DNA of 64,000 nt from Trichococcus alkaliphilus (GTDB taxonomy: Bacteria; Bacillota; Bacilli; Lactobacillales; Aerococcaceae), in the NCBI RefSeq assembly GCF_003008695.1, contig NZ_PXZT01000001.1, positions 285,940 through 349,939 on the forward strand, given 5' to 3'. Positions 1 through 7,233 of this stretch are shown here, in pieces. How positions within the stretch are numbered: position 1 is the first letter of the stretch; the number at the start of each line of letters is the position of its first letter. A model generated the notes under the pieces. It worked only from the letters and a program-made list of their open reading frames with translations, did not search any database and was not told the origin of the DNA. The position numbers and the translations under genes were made by a program.

Positions 1-729
1 TCGGTTAGTTCAATAGATTCGGAAATATTATTTGAATCGATAGAAGAACTAGAATCGAAAACTTCAATAGAACCGGATAATCCGGATTCCAGCCAAGTGG
101 AATCAATTGACCCCTCACTTGAAACACCAATTGAAATCCCAATCGAAACTCCGATTGAACAAGTAAATTCTGCTATTTTAACAGCAGTAGACGTTCCAAA
201 ATACACTGGGGCAGATGAAGTAATATTGAATGGTGGAAATAGTACCTTTACAGCAGCAGAGTTAGAGTATGATGGTGTAGGATGGGTTGTGTATAGGAAT
301 TTAGATGATTGGAATCGTGTGACGAATATGGATGCTATGGTAACACCTAACATGTACGACACCGGTACAGATGCAGACAGCCGTATATTGCCTACTGGAT
401 GGAAAAAAAGTGAACAGAATGAAGGCAATCCGGAACAACTTAATAGAGGGCATCTGTTAGCAGATGTTTTGGGCGGAAGTGGAGAAGACTGGCGTAATCT
501 GGTCACTCTATATCGTAATGCTAATTATCCAACTATGTATTTTGCTGCAGAAGATATTGTTAAGACAGCTATTCAACATGGTTCTGTTGTTCGTTACCGT
601 GTTACGCCAATATTTATGGGGGACGAATTGATGAGTCAAGGTCTGCATATTATGGCAAAAAGTGTAACGGATAATTCAATTGACTTGAATGTGTATGTAT
701 TTAATGAACCTAAGGATGGAGTAGATTGA
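1..729 (+). CDS. DNA/RNA non-specific endonuclease, 5' end outside window
   Basis: The reading frame is already open at base 1, so the gene starts upstream; the GTG at 97 is internal. The visible protein begins with a Ser/Glu/Ile/Pro-rich low-complexity linker that includes short TPIE-type repeats (about bases 1-170). A nuclease domain of the Endonuclease_NS_2 kind follows. It carries NRGHLLAD around base 442, where relatives such as streptococcal EndA and Spd nucleases usually have DRGH; the His is the expected general base. Next comes WRNLVTLYRNAN, with the expected Mg-coordinating Asn. Such enzymes degrade DNA and RNA, usually outside the cell or as toxin tips. The linker suggests a secreted or surface-attached protein, but the N-terminus is not visible. 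A hairpin terminator follows at 775-819. Confidence 0.8.
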   Translation, partial: SVSSIDSEILFESIEELESKTSIEPDNPDSSQVESIDPSLETPIEIPIETPIEQVNSAILTAVDVPKYTGADEVILNGGNSTFTAAELEYDGVGWVVYRNLDDWNRVTNMDAMVTPNMYDTGTDADSRILPTGWKKSEQNEGNPEQLNRGHLLADVLGGSGEDWRNLVTLYRNANYPTMYFAAEDIVKTAIQHGSVVRYRVTPIFMGDELMSQGLHIMAKSVTDNSIDLNVYVFNEPKDGVD

Positions 730-774
730 TATCTTAAAATATCAGTGGATAACATGATTAACATAGATTTAAGT

Positions 775-819
775 AAAGCCAATGCAGGCGGCGAATTTTT
801 CGGCGCCTGCGTTGGCTTT
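775..819 (+). terminator. Hairpin after the nuclease gene
   Basis: Near-perfect inverted repeat with arms of about 20 bases (AAAGCCAATGCAGG... against ...CCTGCGTTGGCTTT) and a short T-rich loop. There is little T-run after the stem, so it may act weakly or from both sides. Confidence 0.6.
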
Positions 820-1140
820 AATCGTGTATATATCAATTCTTGGTGTTTTTCTGATTGCTGGATCTCCTGAACACGCATCTACGCATGCGCACTAAAAATA
901 ATCCCATGAGTAACAACAAACCTACTGCTTGTTTTTTTCCTTAACAGATATCGATTTTCAGCAAAACATTTGCCCACCCGCAGTCGAAGCGCTTGAGAAA
1001 GATAGGCGCACTCGGTACGCGGTGGTTGTCGTACTCGTTTTGATACCGAATCATGCTCGGGTTATGCAATTGCCTATCCGCTCCAGTTGCATCTTCAGTA
1101 GAGCGAATTCATAACATTAAGCGACAATAATGTATTAGGG
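820..1140. other. Stretch without a supported gene
   Basis: No intact gene is visible. A minus-strand frame of about 55 codons is open from roughly 1107 down to a stop near 946, and reads ...PSMIRYQNEYDNHR... It has no start or ribosome site, and I cannot match it to a family. It may be decayed coding sequence, which would fit the remnants on its right. Confidence 0.4.
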
Positions 1141-1166
1141 TTTACTTCATAAAAATAAGGTATAAT
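1141..1166 (+). promoter_or_regulatory. Possible promoter for the 45-residue gene
   Basis: A consensus TATAAT lies at 1161-1166, about 50 bases before the small gene. The best upstream -35 candidate (TTTACT at 1141) is only 14 bases away, so only the -10 element is convincing. Confidence 0.4.
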
Positions 1167-1216
1167 ATATTTGATGAAGCGATTCTCATTAAGGACAAGA
1201 AAAGTAGGTGAACAAA

Positions 1217-1354
1217 GTGGGAAAATACCAATTGGATTACAAAGGTCAGGCAGCTGTGACGAAGTTTCATGAAAAACAGACGCCTACCAAATTTGATAAA
1301 AAGCAGCAACTTGAAAAATTACGTGCGGAGTATTTGAAAAAGAAGCAAAAATAA
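1217..1354 (+). CDS. Small basic protein of 45 residues, function unknown
   Basis: GTG start preceded by AGGTG about 7 bases upstream (1206-1210) and by a TATAAT box. The protein begins MGKYQLDYKGQ and ends in a lysine-rich tail (EYLKKKQK). It is rich in Lys and Gln with no membrane segment or Cys, and is predicted helical in its second half. The ribosome site, promoter-like box and unbroken coding frame support a real gene. I do not recognise a named family. An IS200/IS605-type right end begins just after its stop. Confidence 0.55.
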   Translation: MGKYQLDYKGQAAVTKFHEKQTPTKFDKKQQLEKLRAEYLKKKQK

Positions 1355-1365
1355 ACAGGTGAACC

Positions 1366-1453
1366 ATATCGGCACTGAAGTACCGATCTTCTGGGAATAC
1401 CCATAACTTGTCTAGCGAGCGTTTCAGCTCCAAGACTGCGGTTTAGGCTGGTT
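1366..1453 (-). mobile_element. Right end of an IS200/IS605-type element with subterminal hairpin
   Basis: Read on the minus strand, this stretch follows the tnpB stop codon and ends in an 8-bp stem with a tetraloop at 1368-1387 (ATCGGTAC-TTCA-GTGCCGAT). That hairpin, shortly downstream of tnpB, is typical of IS605-group right ends. In active elements the same region supplies the 3' scaffold of the TnpB guide RNA (omegaRNA). The tnpB next to it is broken, so this is probably a relic, though the hairpin itself is intact. Confidence 0.65.
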
Positions 1454-1621
1454 TTACCAAGCTAGTCCCAAGCCCATCGAGAGAATATTTTTTGCGGTTT
1501 TTACATCGTGGTCGTGATGCGCGTGGCAGTTTGGAAAGTCCCATTCGCGGATATCCACACGCTTAAACCTCTCTGTGTCCTCCGCCTCCCCTTTTTGTCT
1601 ATTACTGTAATATGGGGATGC
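1454..1621 (-). pseudogene. tnpB (IS200/IS605 OrfB) C-terminal remnant
   Basis: Minus-strand translation ending at a TAA (1454-1456) reads VDIREWDFPNCHAHHD, then HDVKTAKNILSMG and LGLAW. This matches the end of TnpB proteins: the REW-C-P-C zinc-finger second half, the D-x-x-A-A-x-N-I-L catalytic-Asp region and the tail. One zinc-finger Cys is Phe here (DFPNC). Upstream of about 1600 the similarity is lost, so the RuvC core and the N-terminus are missing. It is an inactive fragment of an RNA-guided nuclease gene that belonged to a transposon. Confidence 0.75.
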
Positions 1622-1650
1622 CATAGATGCTGCTCCACTTTATTTTGAAC

Positions 1651-1695
1651 ACAAAAATGAGTACCTAATTTTTAAAATTAGGTACTCATTTTTGT
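1651..1695. terminator. Perfect bidirectional hairpin terminator
   Basis: Palindrome with 15-base outer arms (ACAAAAATGAGTACC and its complement) and an AT-rich centre, giving T-runs on both sides. It ends the minus-strand 74-residue gene. Confidence 0.75.
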
Positions 1696-1697
1696 TA

Positions 1698-1922
1698 TTA
1701 AATTTGAAAAACGCCATCATTTGCGATTATCTTTTTCGCTCGCTCCTCGGTTATTTCCTCAAAATCTGTAGAAGCGTTCATGATGATTTCTTCGTACCAA
1801 TAATCGGATGCTTCCCAGGTTTTGCTCTCCGGGACGTACTTAAACATCCAGTCGCCGTATTTCAAAAGGAAATTTTTCCGATCCGCCCTCGTCGTTATGT
1901 AATATTTTGTCTTTCTCATCAT
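1698..1922 (-). CDS. Hypothetical protein of 74 residues
   Basis: Starts at tandem ATG codons (1922 and 1919) behind GAGGTGA on the minus strand and ends 3 bases before a strong terminator, so it looks like a complete transcription unit. The protein is rich in aromatic and charged residues (KYYITTRADRKNF, KYGDWMFKYVP, SDYWYEE) with no Cys and no membrane segment. I do not recognise a family. It lies between a tnpB remnant and an integrase remnant, so it may be cargo of a lost mobile element. Confidence 0.6.
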   Translation of the reverse strand: MMRKTKYYITTRADRKNFLLKYGDWMFKYVPESKTWEASDYWYEEIIMNASTDFEEITEERAKKIIANDGVFQI

Positions 1923-1982
1923 TTCACCTCTTCCTTCTAGCTAACCTCTTTAAATTAATTATACACCTGTTCTTATTCAAAA

Positions 1983-2093
1983 CTTTCATTGCTAAACATG
2001 CCCAACGATGTGATTATGAATATTTATGCTCATGTAACCGAAAAAGAAAAAGGCAAAACAGCTGATAAATTTGCCGCATACGTTAATTTTTAG
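1983..2093 (+). pseudogene. Tyrosine integrase C-terminal remnant
   Basis: The frame ending at TAG 2091-2093 reads ...NMPNDVIMNIYAHVTEKE and then KTADKFAAYVNF. This is the standard ending of phage and ICE tyrosine recombinases: the catalytic Tyr in NIYAHVT, then the helical tail ending KF-x-x-Y. Nothing upstream continues the domain, so only about the last 35 codons remain. It points at the 3' end of the tRNA-Ala gene about 100 bases away, as expected for an element that had integrated there. Confidence 0.75.
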
Positions 2094-2195
2094 CGTTACA
2101 TAGTCAATTACATGGTCAAAATAAAAAAACAGACCACAGAAATCTACAGAATTGGCTCTGTATCAACGTTTCTAGGGTCTATTAATTTAATATGA

Positions 2196-2268
2196 TGGAG
2201 ACGATGGGGCTCGAACCCACGACCTCTTGACTGCCAGTCAAGCACTCTCCCAACTGAGCTACGCCCCC
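2196..2268 (-). tRNA. tRNA-Ala (GGC)
   Basis: The 73-base minus-strand sequence starts GGGGGCGTAGCTCAG and has an anticodon arm CTTGA-CTGGCAG-TCAAG (anticodon GGC), a T-arm with GGTTCGAGCC, and an acceptor stem closing with CGTCTCC plus discriminator A. The next bases are TCA, so the 3' CCA is not encoded. It decodes GCC/GCU alanine codons. An integrase remnant sits beyond its 3' end. Confidence 0.9.
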
Positions 2269-2337
2269 GAAATAACAGGGTATCAACGACGTCCGGCAAA
2301 AACGCCTTATGAATGATATGATACCCTATTTTCGCTC

Positions 2338-3120
2338 CTATAACAAGCCTAATTTTTCAAGTGCATAGGCAATTCCGCCTGAATTGCAGTCTTTCGTGAC
2401 AAATTTGGCGACATCCTTGACGGGATCGACCGCATTCCCCATTGCGACGCCATAGCCGACACTGGAAATGAGTTCATAATCGTTGTTTCCGTCACCGAAA
2501 GCTATTGTATCTTCATGCGCAAAGCCCAGATGCTCAGCCATCCACAGGGCAGTCTGTGCTTTTGAACCAGGATTCGGCAACACATCGACGCCGGCATCGT
2601 GCCAACGCACAAAGCGGAATTCCGGAAAAGCGCCGGCTTCATAGATTGCTTTCTCTTCTTCTTTATAGAAAAAAAGTGCTTGATAAAGCGGATTGTTCAG
2701 ATAGAAAAACTCATCATGGTCAGGAACTTCGAACTCGATGCTCTGCATCGCTTCGCTTGCGTTGTTCTCGATCGATTCATGGCGTCGTGCCAGAGCATGC
2801 GCTGATTCGTAGACAACCTGATGGCCGCTCTCGTCGGAAATCTGCAGCAATTTTTCGAATGCATTCAGATCCAATTTGTTTTCGTATTTGAGTTCATGCT
2901 TGAAGTAACCCGCAGCGCCGTTGCAAACGATGTAATTGTCCAATTGGAACGTATCAATGACCTCTTGGGCCAGAAACAGATTCCGCCCCGTCGCGATTGC
3001 GATTTCGTGCCCGTTCTTCTGCAGTTGGCGCAAGGCTTGGACAGTGCTCTCAAGCGGCATCTTTTCATCGTTCAGCAATGTTCCGTCGATATCAAAGAAA
3101 ATGAATTTTTTGTTGTTCAA
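2338..3120 (-). CDS. Cof-type HAD-superfamily hydrolase
   Basis: 260 residues, the usual size for the Cof/YidA (type IIB) branch. Motif I FFDIDGTLL lies at about residues 8-16 with the nucleophile and acid/base Asp pair. IATGR is motif II, a Lys in the KAQT region is motif III, and GDGNNDYELI near residue 210 is motif IV. The large C2 cap lies between. These enzymes dephosphorylate sugar phosphates, flavin or pyridoxal phosphate with Mg2+; the substrate cannot be read from the sequence. It lies 14 bases after the ABC exporter gene on the same strand and is probably co-transcribed with it. Confidence 0.85.
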   Translation of the reverse strand: MNNKKFIFFDIDGTLLNDEKMPLESTVQALRQLQKNGHEIAIATGRNLFLAQEVIDTFQLDNYIVCNGAAGYFKHELKYENKLDLNAFEKLLQISDESGHQVVYESAHALARRHESIENNASEAMQSIEFEVPDHDEFFYLNNPLYQALFFYKEEEKAIYEAGAFPEFRFVRWHDAGVDVLPNPGSKAQTALWMAEHLGFAHEDTIAFGDGNNDYELISSVGYGVAMGNAVDPVKDVAKFVTKDCNSGGIAYALEKLGLL

Positions 3121-3134
3121 AATTTCTGCTCCCC

Positions 3135-4916
3135 TTATTCTGACTCGTTTTTGAATTGGCTGGTGTACAAATCGTAATAAAATCCTTTTCTTTCCAACAA
3201 CTCTGCGTGTTTGCCATGTTCGATTATTTCGCCTTGGTCCATGACGAGGATCAAATCGGCATCGCGGATGGTGGAAAGCCTGTGCGCGATCACAAAACTG
3301 GTCCTACCTTGCATGATGCGTTTCATCGCTTTCTGGATCAAAGCTTCCAGTCTAGTATCTACGGAACTAGTCGCTTCGTCAAGTATTAAGATTTTAGGAT
3401 CCGCGATGAAGGCGCGGGCGATTGTCAGCAGTTGCTTTTGCCCCAAGGAAATATTGGAGGCCTCCTGGTTTATGACCGTGTCGTAACCTGCACCCAAAGT
3501 CTGGATGAAATGATGGACATTGGCTGTGGTCGCCGCATCCACCACCTCTTCGAAGGTCGCATCCAGTTTTCCGAAGCGGATATTCCCTGTAATCGTATCC
3601 TTGTAGAGCCAAGCGTCCTGCAGCACCATGCCGAATTGGGAGCGCAAGTCAGCACGGGTCAGTTCTTTCGTGTCGTAACCATCTATTTTGATGGCGCCCG
3701 AATCCACCTCATAGAAGCGCATCAAGAGATTGATCATCGTAGTCTTGCCGGCGCCTGTCGGACCGACGATTGCCACAGTTTCCCCGCTTTTTACGTCGAT
3801 ATTGAAATTCCTGATCAGCGGATCTTCTTTGTCATAGCTGAAGCAGACATTTTCAAAAGTGACATCGCCGCGGATTTCCTTCGGCAAACTCATTTTCACT
3901 TCTGCTTGCACCTCCTCTTCTTGATCAAGGAGATCGAAGACGCGTTGGATGGAAGAAGCAGCCGATTGGATGATGGCCGATAATTGTGTGATCGTCGAAA
4001 TCGGCTGGTTCACTTGCCAGACGTACTGCACCATAGCCTGCACATTACCGATCGTCATCGCTCCAGCCATCGCTTGCAGAATCCCGAGCACAGCTATGAT
4101 GATATAGGAAGCATTGGTGACAAGTGCCACAGCCGGTGACAGCAATCCGGAAATGAAAGCCGCCTTAAAACCATTCTTTTTCAGGGATTCATTGATGGAA
4201 TGAAACTTATCGAAAGCATCCTCTTCTTTGCCATAAAGCTTGATGATGGAGAAGCCGGTGAGCGATTCCTGGACAAAACCGTTCAGCTGTCCGAGATATT
4301 TCGCTTGCCCACGGAAATACGGCTGCGACAGCTGCGTGATCTTTTTGGAAAGGATGGTGGCCAATGGAATCAGCACGACCATAGTGAGAGCCAGCTTCCA
4401 ACTGATCGCGAACATCATGATGAGCGCGAATGTGATCCCCAAAACGGCATTCAGCACCTGCAGCAACGACTGCTGCAGCGCATTGCCGATGGAATCGACA
4501 TCGTTCGTCACTTTGCTCAATATGTCTCCGAATTGGTTGCGGTCAAAGTAGGCAATCGGCAGCCGGTTCAATTTGTCGCTCAGATCCTTGCGCAAATCAC
4601 GCATGGCATCCTGAACGACATCCGTCATGAACAATTGCGAATAGAGATTCGTAGCTTGGTAAAGCAATGCCCGAATAAAATAGATGATCAGCACTTTCGA
4701 CAAATAATCGTAATTAATGCCGGCACCTTCCACGCCTTTCAACATATCCGAAACATTTCTGCCGATTTCCGTAATGGCAAATCCGATGATGAATGGCTCC
4801 AGTACGTTCAGTATCGTCATCGCTATGCTCAAAAGGATGGAGCCGAAGAACTTCATTTTGTAAAATTTGAGGTAATCCCATACCCGGAGCAACGTTTTTT
4901 TGTCCACTTTTTTCAT
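3135..4916 (-). CDS. Heterodimeric ABC exporter subunit with catalytic NBD (YheH/LmrD-like)
   Basis: 593 residues. Six transmembrane helices span about residues 20-320, followed by a nucleotide-binding domain. Walker A is GPTGAGKTT, Walker B ILILDEATSSVD with the catalytic Glu present, and the H-loop is IAHRLST. The signature motif is ISLGQ rather than LSGGQ. The partner gene 4913-6643 has a normal signature but a degenerate Walker B and H-loop. Together they give one competent and one degenerate ATP site, the pattern of BmrCD, LmrCD and TM287/288 exporters. The ATGA overlap with the partner supports coupled translation. The likely role is multidrug or lipid export; the substrate is unknown. 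Confidence 0.88.
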   Translation of the reverse strand: MKKVDKKTLLRVWDYLKFYKMKFFGSILLSIAMTILNVLEPFIIGFAITEIGRNVSDMLKGVEGAGINYDYLSKVLIIYFIRALLYQATNLYSQLFMTDVVQDAMRDLRKDLSDKLNRLPIAYFDRNQFGDILSKVTNDVDSIGNALQQSLLQVLNAVLGITFALIMMFAISWKLALTMVVLIPLATILSKKITQLSQPYFRGQAKYLGQLNGFVQESLTGFSIIKLYGKEEDAFDKFHSINESLKKNGFKAAFISGLLSPAVALVTNASYIIIAVLGILQAMAGAMTIGNVQAMVQYVWQVNQPISTITQLSAIIQSAASSIQRVFDLLDQEEEVQAEVKMSLPKEIRGDVTFENVCFSYDKEDPLIRNFNIDVKSGETVAIVGPTGAGKTTMINLLMRFYEVDSGAIKIDGYDTKELTRADLRSQFGMVLQDAWLYKDTITGNIRFGKLDATFEEVVDAATTANVHHFIQTLGAGYDTVINQEASNISLGQKQLLTIARAFIADPKILILDEATSSVDTRLEALIQKAMKRIMQGRTSFVIAHRLSTIRDADLILVMDQGEIIEHGKHAELLERKGFYYDLYTSQFKNESE

Positions 4917-6643
4917 GCGAGTTCCTCCTTGCTCATTTGCGAGGATGCAATATCATAATAGATTTCACAATTCTGCAACAGGTCTTTGTGGGTCCCCTGA
5001 CCGACGACCTCACCTTCATTCATTACAATGATCTTATCTGCATGCATAATCGTGCTGACGCGTTGGGCCACAATGATGACTGTCGCTTTTCCGGTCTCTT
5101 TTTTGAGCCGCGCGCGCAAGCTCGCATCCGTCTTGTAATCCAAGGCCGAGAAACTGTCATCGAAAATATAGATATCCGGTTTGCGGACGATTGCCCGGGC
5201 AATGGATAACCGCTGCTTTTGCCCGCCGGAAAGATTGCTTCCGCCCTCAGCCAAATGTTCATCAAAACGCTTCGGTTTGCGCGCTATGAATTCCTTCGCT
5301 TGAGAAATATCAGAGGCTTCCTCGATTTCTTTTTTCGAGGCATCCCACTTACCGTAACGAAGATTTTCGGAGATAGTCCCGGTGAAAAGCAAGGCTTTCT
5401 GCGGAATAAAGCCGATTTTCTTGCGCAAAGCTTTCAGATTATAATCGCGTACATCATGCCCATCGATGAGGATGCGCCCTTTTGTGACATCATAAAAACG
5501 CGGAATCAACTGAATCAACGTAGATTTGCCGCTCCCTGTGCTGCCGATGAAAGCGACCGTTTGTCCCGGTTCAGCCGAAAAGGAAATATCCTTGATCACC
5601 GGAGTGTCTGTGTTCCCCGGATACGCAAAGCTGACCGCTTCAAAACTCAGATAACCATGCGTCAGGGTTTCCGTGATCCCCTCTTCGTTCGGGGAAATGC
5701 TGCTGGTTGTGGCCAACACTTCCTGAATCCGCTTCGCGGAAACCGAGGCCCGCGGGTACATCATGAAGACGACTGCAAAGTTCAGAAACGAGAACAAGGC
5801 ATGGAAACTGTATTCGATGAAAGCTGTCATGTCCCCTAATTGAAGACTGCCTCCCTCGATCTGTTCGGAACCAAACCACATGATGGCGATGATGATCAGA
5901 TTGATGACATGTGAAAATACAGGCTGGTTCCAGGCCATCAGGCGAAACAGTTTCTTTGAAACCACGCTGTAGGCGTTATTGACTCCCTCAAAGCGTTCAG
6001 CTTGAAAAGCTTCCTGGACAAAGGCCCGGATGACGCGCATGCCGGAAAGCGATTCCCTTAAATTCCCGTTGATGTCATCAAGATTTTGCTGTTGCGCCTC
6101 GGATAATGGTTGCGATTTCTTGCCGATCACAATGATCATCACAAGCAGTGCCGGAAAAGCCGGCAACAGGATGATCGATAAGTCAGGACTCGTGCGCGCA
6201 ATCATAAACGCACTGGCGAACATCATGATGAAGGTCATCAACCCCATCCGCAACAGCATCTGGGCGAATTGCATCAGGATGAAGGCATCATTGGTGACCC
6301 GCGTCACCAATGATGAAACGCCGATGCGATCATACTCTTCGTGGGAAAAAGTCTGGATATTTTGGTACATGTCATTGCGCATATCCGCTACCATGTTGGT
6401 AGTGATTCTGCCGGTTGCATAGGCGACAATGATTCTCCCCACAAACCCGACCAAGGCCAAGCCGACCATAACCGCAGTCGTGCGCAGAATATTCTCTTTT
6501 CCGCCGCCTGCAACCGTTTCGTTGATCAAGCCTGCAAGCATCGTGGGCAATCCCAACTCCACAAGCACAAAGCCGAAAGCTCCCAACACATTTAATAAAA
6601 ATAATTTGTTATACCGACTGATATAACGCCAAATTAAAGACAT
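4913..6643 (-). CDS. Heterodimeric ABC exporter subunit with degenerate NBD (YheI/LmrC-like)
   Basis: 576 residues: six transmembrane helices in the first ~300 residues, then an NBD. Walker A is GSTGSGKST and the signature LSGGQKQ is canonical. Walker B is IYIFDDSFSALD, with Asp in place of the catalytic Glu, and the H-loop His is Gln (VAQRVST). It therefore contributes the Walker side of the degenerate site, which pairs with the unusual ISLGQ of its partner. It is first in the operon, followed by the partner and a HAD hydrolase. The start at 6643 gives MSLIWRYISRYN, a normal beginning for this family. Confidence 0.88.
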   Translation of the reverse strand: MSLIWRYISRYNKLFLLNVLGAFGFVLVELGLPTMLAGLINETVAGGGKENILRTTAVMVGLALVGFVGRIIVAYATGRITTNMVADMRNDMYQNIQTFSHEEYDRIGVSSLVTRVTNDAFILMQFAQMLLRMGLMTFIMMFASAFMIARTSPDLSIILLPAFPALLVMIIVIGKKSQPLSEAQQQNLDDINGNLRESLSGMRVIRAFVQEAFQAERFEGVNNAYSVVSKKLFRLMAWNQPVFSHVINLIIIAIMWFGSEQIEGGSLQLGDMTAFIEYSFHALFSFLNFAVVFMMYPRASVSAKRIQEVLATTSSISPNEEGITETLTHGYLSFEAVSFAYPGNTDTPVIKDISFSAEPGQTVAFIGSTGSGKSTLIQLIPRFYDVTKGRILIDGHDVRDYNLKALRKKIGFIPQKALLFTGTISENLRYGKWDASKKEIEEASDISQAKEFIARKPKRFDEHLAEGGSNLSGGQKQRLSIARAIVRKPDIYIFDDSFSALDYKTDASLRARLKKETGKATVIIVAQRVSTIMHADKIIVMNEGEVVGQGTHKDLLQNCEIYYDIASSQMSKEELA

Positions 6644-6930
6644 TTTGATACACCTACCTTAATGGAAACGATTCGTCGGGTTTCTTCAGGGCAAAAAAAA
6701 AGAACGTTCTCGATTTTCTGTCCAGCCTTCCAAACCCTCTGTATCCAGTCTAGCCAATTACTGTGTTTAAGTCTACAAAAATATTGATTGCTTTCGTTAA
6801 AAAAAACAAAAGAGAATTGCCTTACTATTGGAAAGGCTTGCACCTCTGCAAAAATGATTTTACCAGTCATTTCTATACTAACTGCCTTAATTGTGGTAAA
6901 CTTACAGTACCGATTGTATGAAAAAATACA
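6644..6930. other. Divergent intergenic region
   Basis: About 370 bases separate the exporter operon from rpoY. A minus-strand frame of about 100 codons (6634-6942) overlaps the exporter start, lacks a ribosome site and has no family resemblance, so I do not call it. The region presumably holds the exporter promoter, which I could not locate with confidence. Confidence 0.5.
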
Positions 6931-6934
6931 ACTA

Positions 6935-6964
6935 TTGACCAAGTTAACAAACTAAGATTGTAAT
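6935..6964 (+). promoter_or_regulatory. Probable promoter of rpoY-rnjA
   Basis: TTGACC at 6935-6940 and TTGTAA/TGTAAT at 6958-6964 with 17-18 bases between, about 50 bases before the rpoY start. Confidence 0.55.
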
Positions 6965-7014
6965 TTTTAAGTACAGTACTATCAAAAACAAATAAGAAAA
7001 ATGGAGTGAACTAT

Positions 7015-7233
7015 ATGATATTTAAAGTAACATACCAACCAGCAAAATTTGATGCACCTACCAGAGAGAACACGGAATCTCTATACGTGGAGGCATCCGA
7101 TATCGTAATAGCCAGAAGATTAGTTGAACAAAATACCCCCTACAACATTGAATTCATCCAACCTTTGGAAGGCAGCCATTTAGAATACGAACAAAAAGAT
7201 CCTAATTTTAAAATCACGGAGTTCAATGTATGA
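7015..7233 (+). CDS. rpoY: DNA-directed RNA polymerase epsilon subunit
   Basis: 72 residues starting [13 protein letters not shown] at 7003-7006 sits 8 bases before ATG 7015; the GTG at 7006 overlaps that ribosome site and is not used. The family (formerly DUF1447, YkzG) is a small Firmicutes-specific subunit that binds near the RNA polymerase jaw. Features seen are the short acidic domain and a DPNFKITEF end. Its stop overlaps the rnjA start by four bases (ATGA), the conserved rpoY-rnjA pairing of Bacilli, which makes both calls firm. Confidence 0.92.
   Translation: MIFKVTYQPAKFDAPTRENTESLYVEASDIVIARRLVEQNTPYNIEFIQPLEGSHLEYEQKDPNFKITEFNV

Noticed and set aside
929..1114. Plus-strand open frame of 61 codons
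   Set aside because: No ribosome site or homology; lies in a decayed region.
4200..4958. Plus-strand open frame of 252 codons
   Set aside because: Antisense to the ABC exporter genes, without start signals or motifs.
6634..6942. Minus-strand open frame of 102 codons upstream of the exporter
   Set aside because: It overlaps the exporter start, lacks a ribosome site, and its AT-rich translation resembles non-coding sequence.
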